A DNA stretch of 64,000 bases. Origin: Seinonella peptonophila. Its GTDB lineage: Bacteria > Bacillota > Bacilli > Thermoactinomycetales > Thermoactinomycetaceae. The DNA lies in contig NZ_FQVL01000003.1 of the NCBI RefSeq assembly GCF_900129355.1, forward strand, positions 1-64,000, given 5' to 3'. The position numbers were made by a program, and so were the translations under genes. Under the pieces are notes generated by a model. The model was not told the origin of the DNA, ran no database searches, and saw nothing but the letters and a program-made list of their open reading frames with translations. Shown here one piece after another: positions 27,973 to 37,476 of the stretch (position 1 is its first letter; the number at the start of each line of letters is the position of its first letter).

Positions 27973-30900
27973 TTACATTCGAAGACTTCCCTCACCTACC
28001 AAACGCTCCATCAGTTCCATACATTCAGCGGATAAATCAAGACCATATTTGTCAACAGGGAGCGAGCGGAATTGTTTACTTCGTTCATAATAGAGTGTAA
28101 CAGGAATTTTCCTTCGAAATTTCTTCAAGTAACCTTTTAATTCTTCCAATTTTTCGGGTTGCTGTTCAAATGCTGGGTGTATTCGAATAAAGATCTTAGT
28201 TGGTTTTTCAAATGAACCCATTCGGTCAATAATCAGGCGAACTTGGTCTTCATCCTGTTGAACTGTGCCGCTGATATAGCATGGTTTTCCTTTAAGCGAA
28301 CGAAGGAGCGAATCAAATTTTCGAAATGCCTTAGGAAAGAGAATCGCTTCGATTTGTCCTGATTGATCTTCGATTTGCACAAATGCCATATTCTCTTTCT
28401 TCCTTGTGGTCACCATCTTTATTTCCCGCATCATCACCAGCATGGATACTCGTGTTCTTTCAGCTTGCTTTGTTAGTTGAGCCAATGAATGGAGTCCGAA
28501 TGGATTCTTGAGATAATCATATGCATCTAGCGGATGTCCTGTAAGATAAAAACCTAAGGCATGATACTCTAATTGGAGTAATTCTTGCTGACTATATGGC
28601 TTCATTTGCTCATAACGACCACGAACACGCTCTTCATCTGTAAAAAGGCTTAGTTGATTTTTAGCAATATTTGATGTTTGGGGTTCTGTTAATTCGCCAA
28701 GCATTGCTAATTGTTTTGCCCGATGATCTGGTAAACTCTCCATTGCTCCGGCCAATATTAAAGCTTCAATTGCTCTTCGATTACAGAATCTCAAATCAAT
28801 TCTACGACAAAAATCGGATAAGTCCTGAAAAGTTCCATTTTCTCGTTCTTGCTCAATCACTTCAATTGATTGACGTCCAAGATGTTTAATTGCACCTAAC
28901 CCAAAGCGAATTTTCCCCTGCTCTATAGTGAAATGATATTGACTTCGATTGATATCTGGTGGTAAGAGAAGAATTCCTGTTCGCCGAACTTCTTCTATAT
29001 ATTCCATCAGCTTATCCTGATTCCCTAATACCGATGATAGTAATGCAGTGAAATAAGCTAGCGGGTAATAGGCTTTCAAATAAGCGGTTTGATAAGACAG
29101 TATGGAATAAGCTACTGAATGACTCCGATTAAAACCATAATTTGCGAAGCGAACAATCAAATCATATACTTTTTCCCCAGTCTGTCGATCATATCCACGT
29201 GCAAGACAACCTTGAATAAAAATAGATCTTTGTTCTTCCAAAACATCACGTTTCTTCTTTGAGACTGCACGGCGAAGTAGATCAGCTTGTCCTAAACGAA
29301 AGCCTGCCATTTTTGCAGCGATTTGCATGATCTGCTCTTGGTAAACAATAATGCCATACGTATTACGTAAAATGGGCTCTAGATCAGGATGTGGATATTG
29401 AACCGTTTCCTGACCTTTTTTTGCGGCGATATAATGTGGGATTTGTTCCATTGGACCTGGGCGATAAAGAGCGATAATTGCGACTAAATCTTCAAATGAT
29501 GAAGGTTGACATTCTCGTAATACTTTCCGCATACCACTCGACTCTAATTGAAATACGCCTGTGGTCTCTCCTCTGCCCAACATCTTTAGTATCTTCTCAT
29601 CATGATAGTTAAGCTTGCTTAGGTCGATCAGCTTATCCAATAAAGATAAAGTGCGTTCAATTACTGTTAGGTTGCGAAGACCGAGCAGATCAATTTTGAT
29701 CAAACCCAACGATTCAAGCGATTCCATTGTATATTGTGTCATATAAACATCATCGATCCCCGGTTGCAGGGGAACATGCTCAACTAGAGGAACAGGTGAA
29801 ATCACAACACCAGCTGCATGCGTGGAAGCATGACGAGGCATTCCTTCAATTTTACAAGCTGTCTGCAAAAGTTCACCCAATTCAGGTTGCCTGTTCCACT
29901 TTGCAAATTGTTGATCTTGACGGATCAATTGTTGCAAATGTACTCCTGGGGATGATGGAATCGCTTTCGCAACTTGATCAACCACTCCATAAGGTAAGCC
30001 GAGTACTCTCCCAACATCACGCACAGCAGCACGTGGGGCCATAGAACCAAAAGTAATAATATGTGCTACATATTCTTCACCATATCGTTCATGTACATAT
30101 TGAAGCACTTCACTTCGTCGTTCATCATCAAAATCAAGATCAATATCTGGCCATGTGACACGTTCAGGGTTTAGAAATCTTTCAAATAGTAAACCATATT
30201 TTAAAGGATTGATATTGGTAATGCCTAATAAATAAGCAATGAGACTCCCTGCCACAGAGCCCCGTCCAGGGCCTACTGCAATACCCTGTTTTTTGGCAAA
30301 TTGTACAATGTCCCAGACTACAAGAAAATAATCAGCATAACCTAATTTGTGAATCAGTGAATACTCTTTATTTAATCGTTTCTCCACTTCAACAGTACGC
30401 TCTATCTGGCGCTTTGATAATCCTCTTTCACAAAGGCTCCACAAATAAGCTGATGCATTTTGTGACGGTGGGATTGGATAACGAGGCATCATTAGTTGAT
30501 CAAAAGAAAGCGTAAGATTACATCGGTCTGAAATAGCCAGTGTATTCTCTAACGCCTCTGGTATATCTTGAAACTGCTGTGCCATTTCTTGGGGTGATTT
30601 TAAATAATATTGATCAGATGGGAAGCGCATTCGCTCTGGATCATCCAGCTTTTTCCCAGTATGTATACAGAGAAGACAATCGTGCATTTGAGCATCTGCT
30701 TGCTCAATATAGTGGACATCATTTGTAGCAACTAAAGAAATCCCCCATTGATTCGCCCATTTGATTAATTGTTGATTGATTTGGCTTTGCGGTTTCATAT
30801 ATTCTCCTTGGATCTCAAAGAAGAAATGTTCTTTGTCAAACATTCCTAAGAAGGTCGAAATCAGATCCTCAGCTCGTTTTAGATCCTGTGACAAGATAGC

Positions 30901-31326
30901 TTGTGGGATGATTCCACCCATACAAGAACTTGTTGCAATAAGACCTGTTCGATAACGAGCCAACAATTGTAAATCGATACACGGTCGACCTCGAATCATA
31001 TGTTGATGAGCAATGGTGACAAGTTTCATCAAATTACGATATCCTTGATTCGTTTCAGCCAAAAGTAATTGATGGTAACGAGGCTGTTTTTTTCTATTCT
31101 TCAATGAATCGACTAGATACATTTCACATCCAATAATTGGTTTGATTCCATGTTTTCGACATGCTTGATAAAATGGAATTGCACCATACATAACACCATG
31201 ATCTGTAAGAGCTAAGGCATTCATGCCATGTTTCTTGGCTGCCAACACCAAGTCTTCAATCCGTGCAGCTCCATCTAAAAGGCTATAGACTGAGTGAACA
31301 TGAAGATGAACAAAATTCTGGCTCAT
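27973..31326 (-). CDS. dnaE: DNA polymerase III subunit alpha, DnaE type
   Basis: A replicative polymerase of 1117 aa. An N-terminal PHP domain (HLHVHSVYSLLDGA) is followed by the polymerase core with GPGRGSVAGSL and the catalytic Asp motif PDIDLDFDD. A helix-hairpin-helix part and an OB-fold near the C terminus (IEDQSGQIEAILFP) complete it. It lacks the inserted 3'-5' exonuclease of PolC. In Bacillus DnaE extends primers on the lagging strand before PolC takes over. Confidence 0.96.
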   Translation of the reverse strand: MSQNFVHLHVHSVYSLLDGAARIEDLVLAAKKHGMNALALTDHGVMYGAIPFYQACRKHGIKPIIGCEMYLVDSLKNRKKQPRYHQLLLAETNQGYRNLMKLVTIAHQHMIRGRPCIDLQLLARYRTGLIATSSCMGGIIPQAILSQDLKRAEDLISTFLGMFDKEHFFFEIQGEYMKPQSQINQQLIKWANQWGISLVATNDVHYIEQADAQMHDCLLCIHTGKKLDDPERMRFPSDQYYLKSPQEMAQQFQDIPEALENTLAISDRCNLTLSFDQLMMPRYPIPPSQNASAYLWSLCERGLSKRQIERTVEVEKRLNKEYSLIHKLGYADYFLVVWDIVQFAKKQGIAVGPGRGSVAGSLIAYLLGITNINPLKYGLLFERFLNPERVTWPDIDLDFDDERRSEVLQYVHERYGEEYVAHIITFGSMAPRAAVRDVGRVLGLPYGVVDQVAKAIPSSPGVHLQQLIRQDQQFAKWNRQPELGELLQTACKIEGMPRHASTHAAGVVISPVPLVEHVPLQPGIDDVYMTQYTMESLESLGLIKIDLLGLRNLTVIERTLSLLDKLIDLSKLNYHDEKILKMLGRGETTGVFQLESSGMRKVLRECQPSSFEDLVAIIALYRPGPMEQIPHYIAAKKGQETVQYPHPDLEPILRNTYGIIVYQEQIMQIAAKMAGFRLGQADLLRRAVSKKKRDVLEEQRSIFIQGCLARGYDRQTGEKVYDLIVRFANYGFNRSHSVAYSILSYQTAYLKAYYPLAYFTALLSSVLGNQDKLMEYIEEVRRTGILLLPPDINRSQYHFTIEQGKIRFGLGAIKHLGRQSIEVIEQERENGTFQDLSDFCRRIDLRFCNRRAIEALILAGAMESLPDHRAKQLAMLGELTEPQTSNIAKNQLSLFTDEERVRGRYEQMKPYSQQELLQLEYHALGFYLTGHPLDAYDYLKNPFGLHSLAQLTKQAERTRVSMLVMMREIKMVTTRKKENMAFVQIEDQSGQIEAILFPKAFRKFDSLLRSLKGKPCYISGTVQQDEDQVRLIIDRMGSFEKPTKIFIRIHPAFEQQPEKLEELKGYLKKFRRKIPVTLYYERSKQFRSLPVDKYGLDLSAECMELMERLVGEGSLRM

Positions 31327-31450
31327 TTACGCTCCCTTCTTTCCAAACAACATAATTTCTGACGATGATGTGGCAATTCAACTTTAGAACTCGTAACAAA
31401 TTTAATAATAGGATATGATAATAACTAGATCGATAAAAGGGGGCCCAAAT

Positions 31451-31642
31451 ATGATTATTAGTCGTCGGAAATTGGCGCAATCGAAAGTCGAAGAGATTAA
31501 AAATGGGTACTCTGCCTTTGCTGAAACAGAAGAGGTCGCCCAATTGATCGAAAATGAGTTAAAAACACTTAATATTAAGGTTCATATTGACCGTACAGAA
31601 AAGGGATCTTGGTTTATTCCCGAAAAACCTGCAAAAAAATAA
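31451..31642 (+). CDS. Small conserved-looking protein, 63 aa
   Basis: With the ATG at 31451 the product starts MIISRRKLAQSKVEEIKNG and ends in EKPAKK. AAAGGGGGCCC lies before this start; an in-frame ATG 12 codons earlier lacks such a site. The sequence alternates charged and hydrophobic residues and looks like a small soluble alpha/beta protein with no membrane segment. I cannot assign a function. It is divergent from dnaE and followed by a hairpin terminator, then a ytpI-like gene. Confidence 0.75.
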   Translation: MIISRRKLAQSKVEEIKNGYSAFAETEEVAQLIENELKTLNIKVHIDRTEKGSWFIPEKPAKK

Positions 31643-31654
31643 TGATAATCTCTC

Positions 31655-31676
31655 ACCCATGAACCTTTTCATGGGT
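31655..31676 (+). terminator. Hairpin terminator after the 63-aa ORF
   Basis: ACCCATGAA and TTCATGGGT form a 9-bp stem with a four-base loop, followed by GGTTATTATTT. Confidence 0.6.
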
Positions 31677-31701
31677 GGTTATTATTTAAAGGAGTTATTT
31701 T

Positions 31702-32004
31702 ATGATCACGATTCAGTTTTTCTCAGTCGTCCTCATCATCATTACCTTTTTTAGTGTCATCTATCACAGTTGGTTGATGCGATCTCGACGTAAGCATCAA
31801 CAGGCTTTTCAACAACCTCTTGCCATCATGAATATGAGTATGGGTTTGCTCTTTTTAGCAATTTCAATCTTTTTGATCACCTTTCCAGGCGCTTGGTATC
31901 GCTATCTATTGATTGCTTTAATCGCTGGAATCGGCATGATTAATCTCTATTATGGTGTACAACGTTACAGATGGCAAAAACGAACATCACAATCAGAAAA
32001 ATAA
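31702..32004 (+). CDS. ytpI: YtpI-like small membrane protein
   Basis: A 100-aa protein with three hydrophobic segments (about residues 4-24, 43-65 and 66-86) and a basic tail. The NMSMGLLFLAISIFLI segment and overall layout match the YtpI family. In B. subtilis ytpI lies next to ytoI, as here, although the two genes are convergent in this window. Function is unknown. AAAGGAG precedes the ATG. Confidence 0.75.
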   Translation: MITIQFFSVVLIIITFFSVIYHSWLMRSRRKHQQAFQQPLAIMNMSMGLLFLAISIFLITFPGAWYRYLLIALIAGIGMINLYYGVQRYRWQKRTSQSEK

Positions 32005-32005
32005 T

Positions 32006-32149
32006 GGTTATGAGTTATTCATGGCCTCAGCTTTGGCGTGATCTGTTCGTGATCGTGGTTCTCGGTGATGCATCTGATCCGGGTTTGCCAGGATGTGGGG
32101 CTGTCGCGGTCTGTCAGCCTCCACGGCTGGGCAATGAATCGTCATAACC
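32006..32149 (+). mobile_element. Truncated repeat element, copy D, inside a palindrome
   Basis: From about 32028 to 32133 the sequence follows the left half of elements A to C (GTTCGTGATCGTGGTTCTCGG, then CCGGGTTTGCCAGGATGTG), but the right half is missing. It is framed by an imperfect inverted repeat: GGTTATGA plus ATTCAT (32006-32022) and ATGAAT plus TCATAACC (32134-32149). The location between the convergent ytpI and ytoI genes fits insertion into a bidirectional terminator followed by decay. Confidence 0.55.
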
Positions 32150-32150
32150 T

Positions 32151-33464
32151 TCAATGTTCAATAATATGTGCCGTCAGCAAAGCCTTTGCCATGACTTGAT
32201 GCTCTTTTAGCACTTCGATCTCTAATTTCCCCTGTTTTCGTCCAGCATCAAGAATATGAGGGATGATGCTAATCTTGCTTTCTAATTGAATCGGCTTTAA
32301 TAAATAAAGGCTAAAGCTCTGTACAGATGATTCTCCTAACTGCTTTCGTCGCAAAAGCCGAATCCCTGCTTCTGTCATTAGTGAAGTCAGGATACCCACA
32401 CTTAAATTGCCTAAATGATCAACCATCTGAGGGGTTACACTACCTTGAAAAAGCAGTTTTTGACGGTTTAAGCTAATCTCTTCAAATCCTTCAAAACAGG
32501 CTTCTTGAATTGTCTCTTCAATTTGTGGCTGTTTTTGCATATGCTGCAACGATTTGATGACGTCCTGTCTACTTAACACGCCTAATAGATGTTTATGATC
32601 ATCTACTACAGGCAATAACTCTATCCCTTCCCATGCCATTTCATGGGCTGCTGAAGCAAGTGTACTCATAGGAGAAATGGTGATCGGCTGACGAGTCATG
32701 ACCTTTTCAATCAGCGTATCACTCTGTATATCGATAACATCCTTTGCAGTAATAATGCCAACTACTTTCTTATGTTTATCAAGCACAGGGTAACGAGCAT
32801 GTCCTGTTGTACGGACTTTTTCATGAAAATCTGAGATTGTATGATCTATTTCTAAGGAAATTGGTTCTTGATTACGTGCATAAATATCTTCTACCAACAG
32901 AATCTCCTTCTTAATCATACGATCATATATTGCACGATTAATCAGAGAGGCGACAGTAAAAGTGTCATAGCTTGTAGAAATAACGGGTAAAGCAAAACGA
33001 TCTGCTAGCTCTTTTACTTCCTTCGTTGTATCAAAGCCACCCGTTACTAAGACTGCTGCACCATGTTTTAAGGACATGAGATGAGCCTGATCCCGATTTC
33101 CCACAATGAGCAAGCTATTCGATTCAACATATCGCATCATCGCCTCTAACTTCATTGCCCCAATCACAAATCTCTGTAATGTTTTATGAAGGCCTGCACT
33201 TCCACCCAATACATGTCCATCAACAATATTGACAACCTCAGCAAAAGTTAGCTGTTCAATATTAGAGCGGTTCGTTTGCTGCACACGAACGGTGCCGACT
33301 CTTTCAATTGATTGAACCAAACCTTGTGCCTCAGCCTCTTTAATAGCACGATATGCTGTACCTTCACTCACCTTCATGAATCGTGCAACTTGACGAACCG
33401 AAATTTTATTGCCTATTTCTAACTTTTTTATATATTGTAGGATCTGCTCATGTTTTGTCGGCAC
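32151..33464 (-). CDS. ytoI: CBS/DRTGG-domain regulatory protein YtoI
   Basis: A 437-aa multidomain protein: N-terminal helix-turn-helix (VRQVARFMKVSEGTAYRAIKE, about 1-60), a DRTGG domain (about 70-180), two CBS motifs (about 195-310, nucleotide-sensing) and a C-terminal hot-dog-like domain (about 330-437). This combination is typical of B. subtilis YtoI. It is likely a ligand-responsive regulator; no target is known. The start is GTG at 33464 after GAGGAG. Confidence 0.9.
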   Translation of the reverse strand: MPTKHEQILQYIKKLEIGNKISVRQVARFMKVSEGTAYRAIKEAEAQGLVQSIERVGTVRVQQTNRSNIEQLTFAEVVNIVDGHVLGGSAGLHKTLQRFVIGAMKLEAMMRYVESNSLLIVGNRDQAHLMSLKHGAAVLVTGGFDTTKEVKELADRFALPVISTSYDTFTVASLINRAIYDRMIKKEILLVEDIYARNQEPISLEIDHTISDFHEKVRTTGHARYPVLDKHKKVVGIITAKDVIDIQSDTLIEKVMTRQPITISPMSTLASAAHEMAWEGIELLPVVDDHKHLLGVLSRQDVIKSLQHMQKQPQIEETIQEACFEGFEEISLNRQKLLFQGSVTPQMVDHLGNLSVGILTSLMTEAGIRLLRRKQLGESSVQSFSLYLLKPIQLESKISIIPHILDAGRKQGKLEIEVLKEHQVMAKALLTAHIIEH

Positions 33465-33542
33465 TCAACATGCACTCCTCAAACATTATTTTGCTCAATT
33501 ATATCACTGTAATTGAGCAAATCCCTAGCTTTAGCTATGCAC

Positions 33543-33571
33543 AAAAAAAAGAGACGGTATGATACCGTCTC
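33543..33571 (-). terminator. Intrinsic terminator of ytkL
   Basis: A perfect 10-bp stem GAGACGGTAT/ATACCGTCTC is followed on the minus strand by eight T. Confidence 0.9.
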
Positions 33572-33643
33572 GCCGAAGGGGGTTTTCATCTTAACCATAT
33601 AATAGAAGATATAGGTTACAATTTGATTACACCCATTTTACAA

Positions 33644-34345
33644 CTATTTATCTAAAGGAAAATGTAATCTTTCTTCTGGTTGTAAAGCAATTCCTTTAAT
33701 ATCCTTTTTTTGCAATTGATTGATGAATTGCTTTGCATCTTGCTCAATTGCTGGAAAGGTATCGTAGTGGATTGGGATTACTCGATCAGCATTTAACCAC
33801 TCAGCGGCAATCACTGCTTCTTCTGGCCCCATCGTAAAATGATCTCCAATCGGGACAAATGCCAAATCAATTGCGTACCGATTACCAATCAATTGCAAAT
33901 CGGAGAAGAGGGCAGTATCTCCTGCATGAAACAATGTCCATTGATCCATGGTTAATAGAAGCCCTGCTGCCATACCCATATAGATTATTTCTTGTCGCTC
34001 ATGATCAATATATCCATTTCCATGTAGCGCTGGCGTCATCTTGACCTGACCAAAAGGAAAAGAACAGGTTCCCCCAATCGACATACCTGTTGCCTCGATA
34101 TCTTGCCAAGTAAGCCAATGAGCAAGCTCATGAGAACCGATTACATGGGCATGATTCTGTTTGGCGATAGAAACGGTATCTCCTAAATGATCATTATGTC
34201 CATGTGTTAATAAGATAAAGTCAGGATTTAAATCTTCAGCTTGAATCTTTGCTTGAGGATTTCCTGTTATAAATGGATCAATCAATAGATGATAACCATC
34301 TTTTTTTATACTAACACAAGCATGTCCGTGAAAAACAACCTCCAT
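33644..34345 (-). CDS. ytkL: Metal-dependent hydrolase of the UPF0173 family (YtkL)
   Basis: A 233-aa metallo-beta-lactamase fold protein. The metal motif is LTHGHNDHLGD, with further ligands in GSHELAHW, HAGDTALF and IPIHYDTF. The physiological substrate is unknown. AAGGAGAG precedes the ATG. It lies between ytoI and the yheA-like gene; ytkL is close to ytoI in B. subtilis as well. Confidence 0.9.
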   Translation of the reverse strand: MEVVFHGHACVSIKKDGYHLLIDPFITGNPQAKIQAEDLNPDFILLTHGHNDHLGDTVSIAKQNHAHVIGSHELAHWLTWQDIEATGMSIGGTCSFPFGQVKMTPALHGNGYIDHERQEIIYMGMAAGLLLTMDQWTLFHAGDTALFSDLQLIGNRYAIDLAFVPIGDHFTMGPEEAVIAAEWLNADRVIPIHYDTFPAIEQDAKQFINQLQKKDIKGIALQPEERLHFPLDK

Positions 34346-34365
34346 TTACACTAACTCTCCTTAAC

Positions 34366-34719
34366 TCAATCTTGCTCCAGATCACGATACAATTCTAACA
34401 CAGGTTGCATCACAATTTGTTGGATATCTTGGAATATTTCACCAAATTTCTGTTCTGCTTCTAAATATTGGTTCAATAAAGGGATTCCTTCTATGATTTT
34501 AGTTAATTGTGTAACTTTTTTCTCAATATCTTCCCCTGGTTCTCTCCCCTGTAAGTTAAGTGTCTGAATTTCAACTTGAATCGAACGATATGAATTTAAC
34601 ATCTTATATAACGTTTCATTTTTCTCAATCTGATCTTGGATTTGTCGCAATTGCTGATATTCCGGACTTGATTGTAGTGCCTCAACTAATTGTTTTGCTT
34701 GCTCATATGGATTGGCCAT
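34366..34719 (-). CDS. yheA: YheA-like protein (UPF0342, YlbF/YmcA superfamily)
   Basis: With the ATG at 34719 the product is 117 aa, the family length. It is almost all helical, with the conserved central and C-terminal stretches YRSIQVEIQ, YLEAEQKFGEI and IVMQPVLELY. Relatives act as small cytosolic adaptor proteins; YheA itself has no proven role. In B. subtilis yheA neighbours yheB, yheC and yheD, and here too it is beside yheC/yheD-type genes, on the opposite strand. Confidence 0.82.
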   Translation of the reverse strand: MANPYEQAKQLVEALQSSPEYQQLRQIQDQIEKNETLYKMLNSYRSIQVEIQTLNLQGREPGEDIEKKVTQLTKIIEGIPLLNQYLEAEQKFGEIFQDIQQIVMQPVLELYRDLEQD

Positions 34720-34955
34720 AAAAAAACCTGTCTGCATTGATTGAATATTTATATTATACAAGCAGACAGTATTCACCTCCTATTCGTTAATATTCTTATA
34801 CCACAAAAAAACTTACTATCCTGCTATATATTTATAAATTGACCAAGCCTTTTTTTAGCACTTAGGCATACATGCCTACATACCATATTGAAGACTCAAG
34901 ACATGAACCGTGCAGTTTTGCTCAAGCTCACAACCCACGTGAAGGAGGGGTCAAG

Positions 34956-36362
34956 ATGGGGCAGGCACGAATCCAAATCCAAGTAATGCCAGAAAACCAA
35001 TTTCCGATTGGTAGCGAGATCGTAATCAGTAGCCATCTAGCAAAACGCCTCGGCATCGGAAGTCAAACCATCAATATCCAGCACGGCTCAGCCAATGTAA
35101 GTGCAATGCTCTCTCTCTCTGCCAATCCCAGTTCCCTCGTTCGAATCTGTTCATCTTTAGCAACTGCACTAAAACTGACAGATGCGATTCAATTAAATGT
35201 ACAGTATCATCCACAACAACTTACACTGTCATTTGGTCCACTTGTCGGAATTATGATCAACTTAGAGAATAACCAACAACATAAACCGGTCTTTGGAGAA
35301 ATGGCGCGTTTTTTCGATGAATGTTTTAAGGCAGCTCAGCAAGCTGGTATTCGCTTGTTTATCTTTACGCCTGAACAGCTTTCAATGGAACGTAAAACAA
35401 TTCGAGGATGGTCAAAGTTCCGAGGTCGATGGATTGAAACCAATCATCCTCTACCACATGTTATCTATAATCGCATCACATCACGTCGTATCGAAGAGGA
35501 CTCTTCTCTTCAAAAACAGCTTGATCAGTTGCGTAAGAAGCATCAAGTTCAAATCTTTAACGAACAATTTTTAAATAAATGGGAGGTTCATCAACTTTTT
35601 TCCCAAGACTCCTATATTTCAGAAATTCTTCCAGAAACAAAACCATATGATTGGCGAACTTTGCTTGATATGGCTAAAAGCCATCCCATTCTCTACTTGA
35701 AACCTGTAAATGGAAGTTTGGGGCAAGGAATTATTCGTTTGATCCATACTCCCATTCAAATTCGCTATCAATCCGAAACAGCTCAAGGAAATCAAACATT
35801 TTACGCACATTCTTGGAAAAAGGTAATCCAGCGACTAAACAGAAGAATCGGCAAACAATCTTATCTTATTCAACAAGGATTACTACTCATTAAGCACCTA
35901 GGACGGCCAATTGATTTTCGAATATTATGTCAAAAAAATCATCAAGGAAAGTGGTCTGTTACTTCTGCAGTCGGACGAATTGGAAAAACAGAGCACTTTG
36001 TATCAAACTTGGCTCGTGGTGGTATGATCCTAGCAGCATCTAATGTACTCGATAACTTTATTCACTCCTCAAAACCAACAATACAACAGCTGCATGAAAT
36101 TGCACTCAACATTGCGAATCGATTTGATCAGCTCACCTCAGGGCACTTTGCAGAGCTAGGAATAGATCTAGGGCTTGATCGAAAAGGAAAAGTATGGTTA
36201 ATCGAAATCAATTCAAAACCGTCAAAAACAGATGATTCGGTTGTTCAAATCACTTCAGGAATTCGCCCTTCTGTTCGGAAATTAACCAGTTATATCTGTT
36301 TTTTGACAGGAATCAAACAGACTCGAAGCTTTGCACAGAAAAGGAGGAAAAAAGGTGACTAA
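34956..36362 (+). CDS. YheC/YheD-family ATP-grasp protein, paralogue 1
   Basis: A 468-aa spore-coat-associated ATP-grasp protein. The first 100 residues form a separate beta-rich domain (IGSEIVISSHLAKRLGIG), and the ATP-grasp core follows from about residue 110. Family motifs: PHVIYNRITSRR, IFNEQFLNKWEVHQLF, LKPVNGSLGQGIIRL (ATP loop), GRPIDFRILCQK and the metal-binding end ELGIDLGLDRKGKVWLIEIN. ATP-grasp enzymes join a carboxylate to an amine or thiol, but the substrate of this family is unknown. ATG at 34956 follows GAAGGAGGGG. The next gene overlaps it by eight bases, so this is the head of an operon. Confidence 0.88.
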   Translation: MGQARIQIQVMPENQFPIGSEIVISSHLAKRLGIGSQTINIQHGSANVSAMLSLSANPSSLVRICSSLATALKLTDAIQLNVQYHPQQLTLSFGPLVGIMINLENNQQHKPVFGEMARFFDECFKAAQQAGIRLFIFTPEQLSMERKTIRGWSKFRGRWIETNHPLPHVIYNRITSRRIEEDSSLQKQLDQLRKKHQVQIFNEQFLNKWEVHQLFSQDSYISEILPETKPYDWRTLLDMAKSHPILYLKPVNGSLGQGIIRLIHTPIQIRYQSETAQGNQTFYAHSWKKVIQRLNRRIGKQSYLIQQGLLLIKHLGRPIDFRILCQKNHQGKWSVTSAVGRIGKTEHFVSNLARGGMILAASNVLDNFIHSSKPTIQQLHEIALNIANRFDQLTSGHFAELGIDLGLDRKGKVWLIEINSKPSKTDDSVVQITSGIRPSVRKLTSYICFLTGIKQTRSFAQKRRKKGD

Positions 36363-37476
36363 GCTGGCCTACATCCTTGGAATTACTGTTTGTTCTGTAC
36401 CACGTCTTCAAAGACCACATTTTTATGAGCGTCATTATTTTTATCAGTTGACACAAGCAGGAAGAAAAGTTGGGCTTGCTGTGGTCATCTTTGACCCTCG
36501 TGATATCAACTGGTTAGAACGCACCGTACATGCTTGGAGTGTAACTTCCTCTAAACAATGGATCAAGCAGAAATTCCGCCTACCATCACTCATTTATGAT
36601 CGTTGTTACTATGGAAGTGCGCAAGAATATTTACGTTATAAACCTTATGTACAGCGGTTGGCAAAAGACCCACAAATTCGTCTTCTAGGAAAACCACTAC
36701 AAGGAAAATACCAAACTTATCAAATACTGGCAGCAAATAAAGAGATTGCTGCTTTTTTACCAGAAACAAGGGAATATCAAACAGGTTCTACCTTAGTAGA
36801 AATGCTCCAGACATACAAAGCGGTTTGCCTAAAACCAAATGGGGGTAGTCATGGACGTGGAGTGATTGCGATTGAATCAAAGAACCATATTTGGAGAATT
36901 CGAGGTAGAACCCTTCAAAATATACCATTTCAAAAACAGTTTTCCGATCTCAATCAAGTACGACTTTTTATCCAACGGCTAATCGGACGCACTCGTTATG
37001 TGATTCAACCTTATTTATCACTGACAACATCTGATGGTAGTCCTTTTGATCTACGTGTATTACTTCAAAAAAATGCGCACAAAGAGTGGCAAAAAACTGG
37101 CGTAGCCATTCGAATAGGCAATCCCATTTCGATCACATCCAATTTACATGGCGGAGGACGGGCAAAATGTTGGGAAAAGTTTCTTCAAGAGCATCTTCCT
37201 TCCTCACTCCATGAATCGATTGTAAATCAACTTCACCAATGTACCACTCTTGTCCCCAAACATTTAGAAGAATATCATGGCTCACTGGTTGAACTAGGTC
37301 TTGATCTTGGAATTGATCAACAAGGAAATGTTTGGATATTAGAAGCCAATTCAAAACCAGGACGTTCTGTATTTGTTCGTACTCAACAATTGAAAACACA
37401 CCAGGACGCAATCAACCAACCGATTTATTATGCAAGAGCCCTTTTACGAGAAACAAAGGAGGTACATGTGGGATGA
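36355..37476 (+). CDS. YheC/YheD-family ATP-grasp protein, paralogue 2
   Basis: A 373-aa form without the N-terminal beta domain. It begins directly with the Rossmann-like strand LAYILGITVC. The family motifs are more divergent: the VIYNR motif becomes SLIYDRCYYGS, and the NKW motif is absent or altered, whereas the ATP loop (LKPNGGSHGRGVIAI) and the metal end (ELGLDLGIDQQGNVWILEAN) remain. Start is GTG at 36355 after AAAGGAGG. The stop overlaps the next start codon (ATGA). Confidence 0.85.
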   Translation: MTKLAYILGITVCSVPRLQRPHFYERHYFYQLTQAGRKVGLAVVIFDPRDINWLERTVHAWSVTSSKQWIKQKFRLPSLIYDRCYYGSAQEYLRYKPYVQRLAKDPQIRLLGKPLQGKYQTYQILAANKEIAAFLPETREYQTGSTLVEMLQTYKAVCLKPNGGSHGRGVIAIESKNHIWRIRGRTLQNIPFQKQFSDLNQVRLFIQRLIGRTRYVIQPYLSLTTSDGSPFDLRVLLQKNAHKEWQKTGVAIRIGNPISITSNLHGGGRAKCWEKFLQEHLPSSLHESIVNQLHQCTTLVPKHLEEYHGSLVELGLDLGIDQQGNVWILEANSKPGRSVFVRTQQLKTHQDAINQPIYYARALLRETKEVHVG

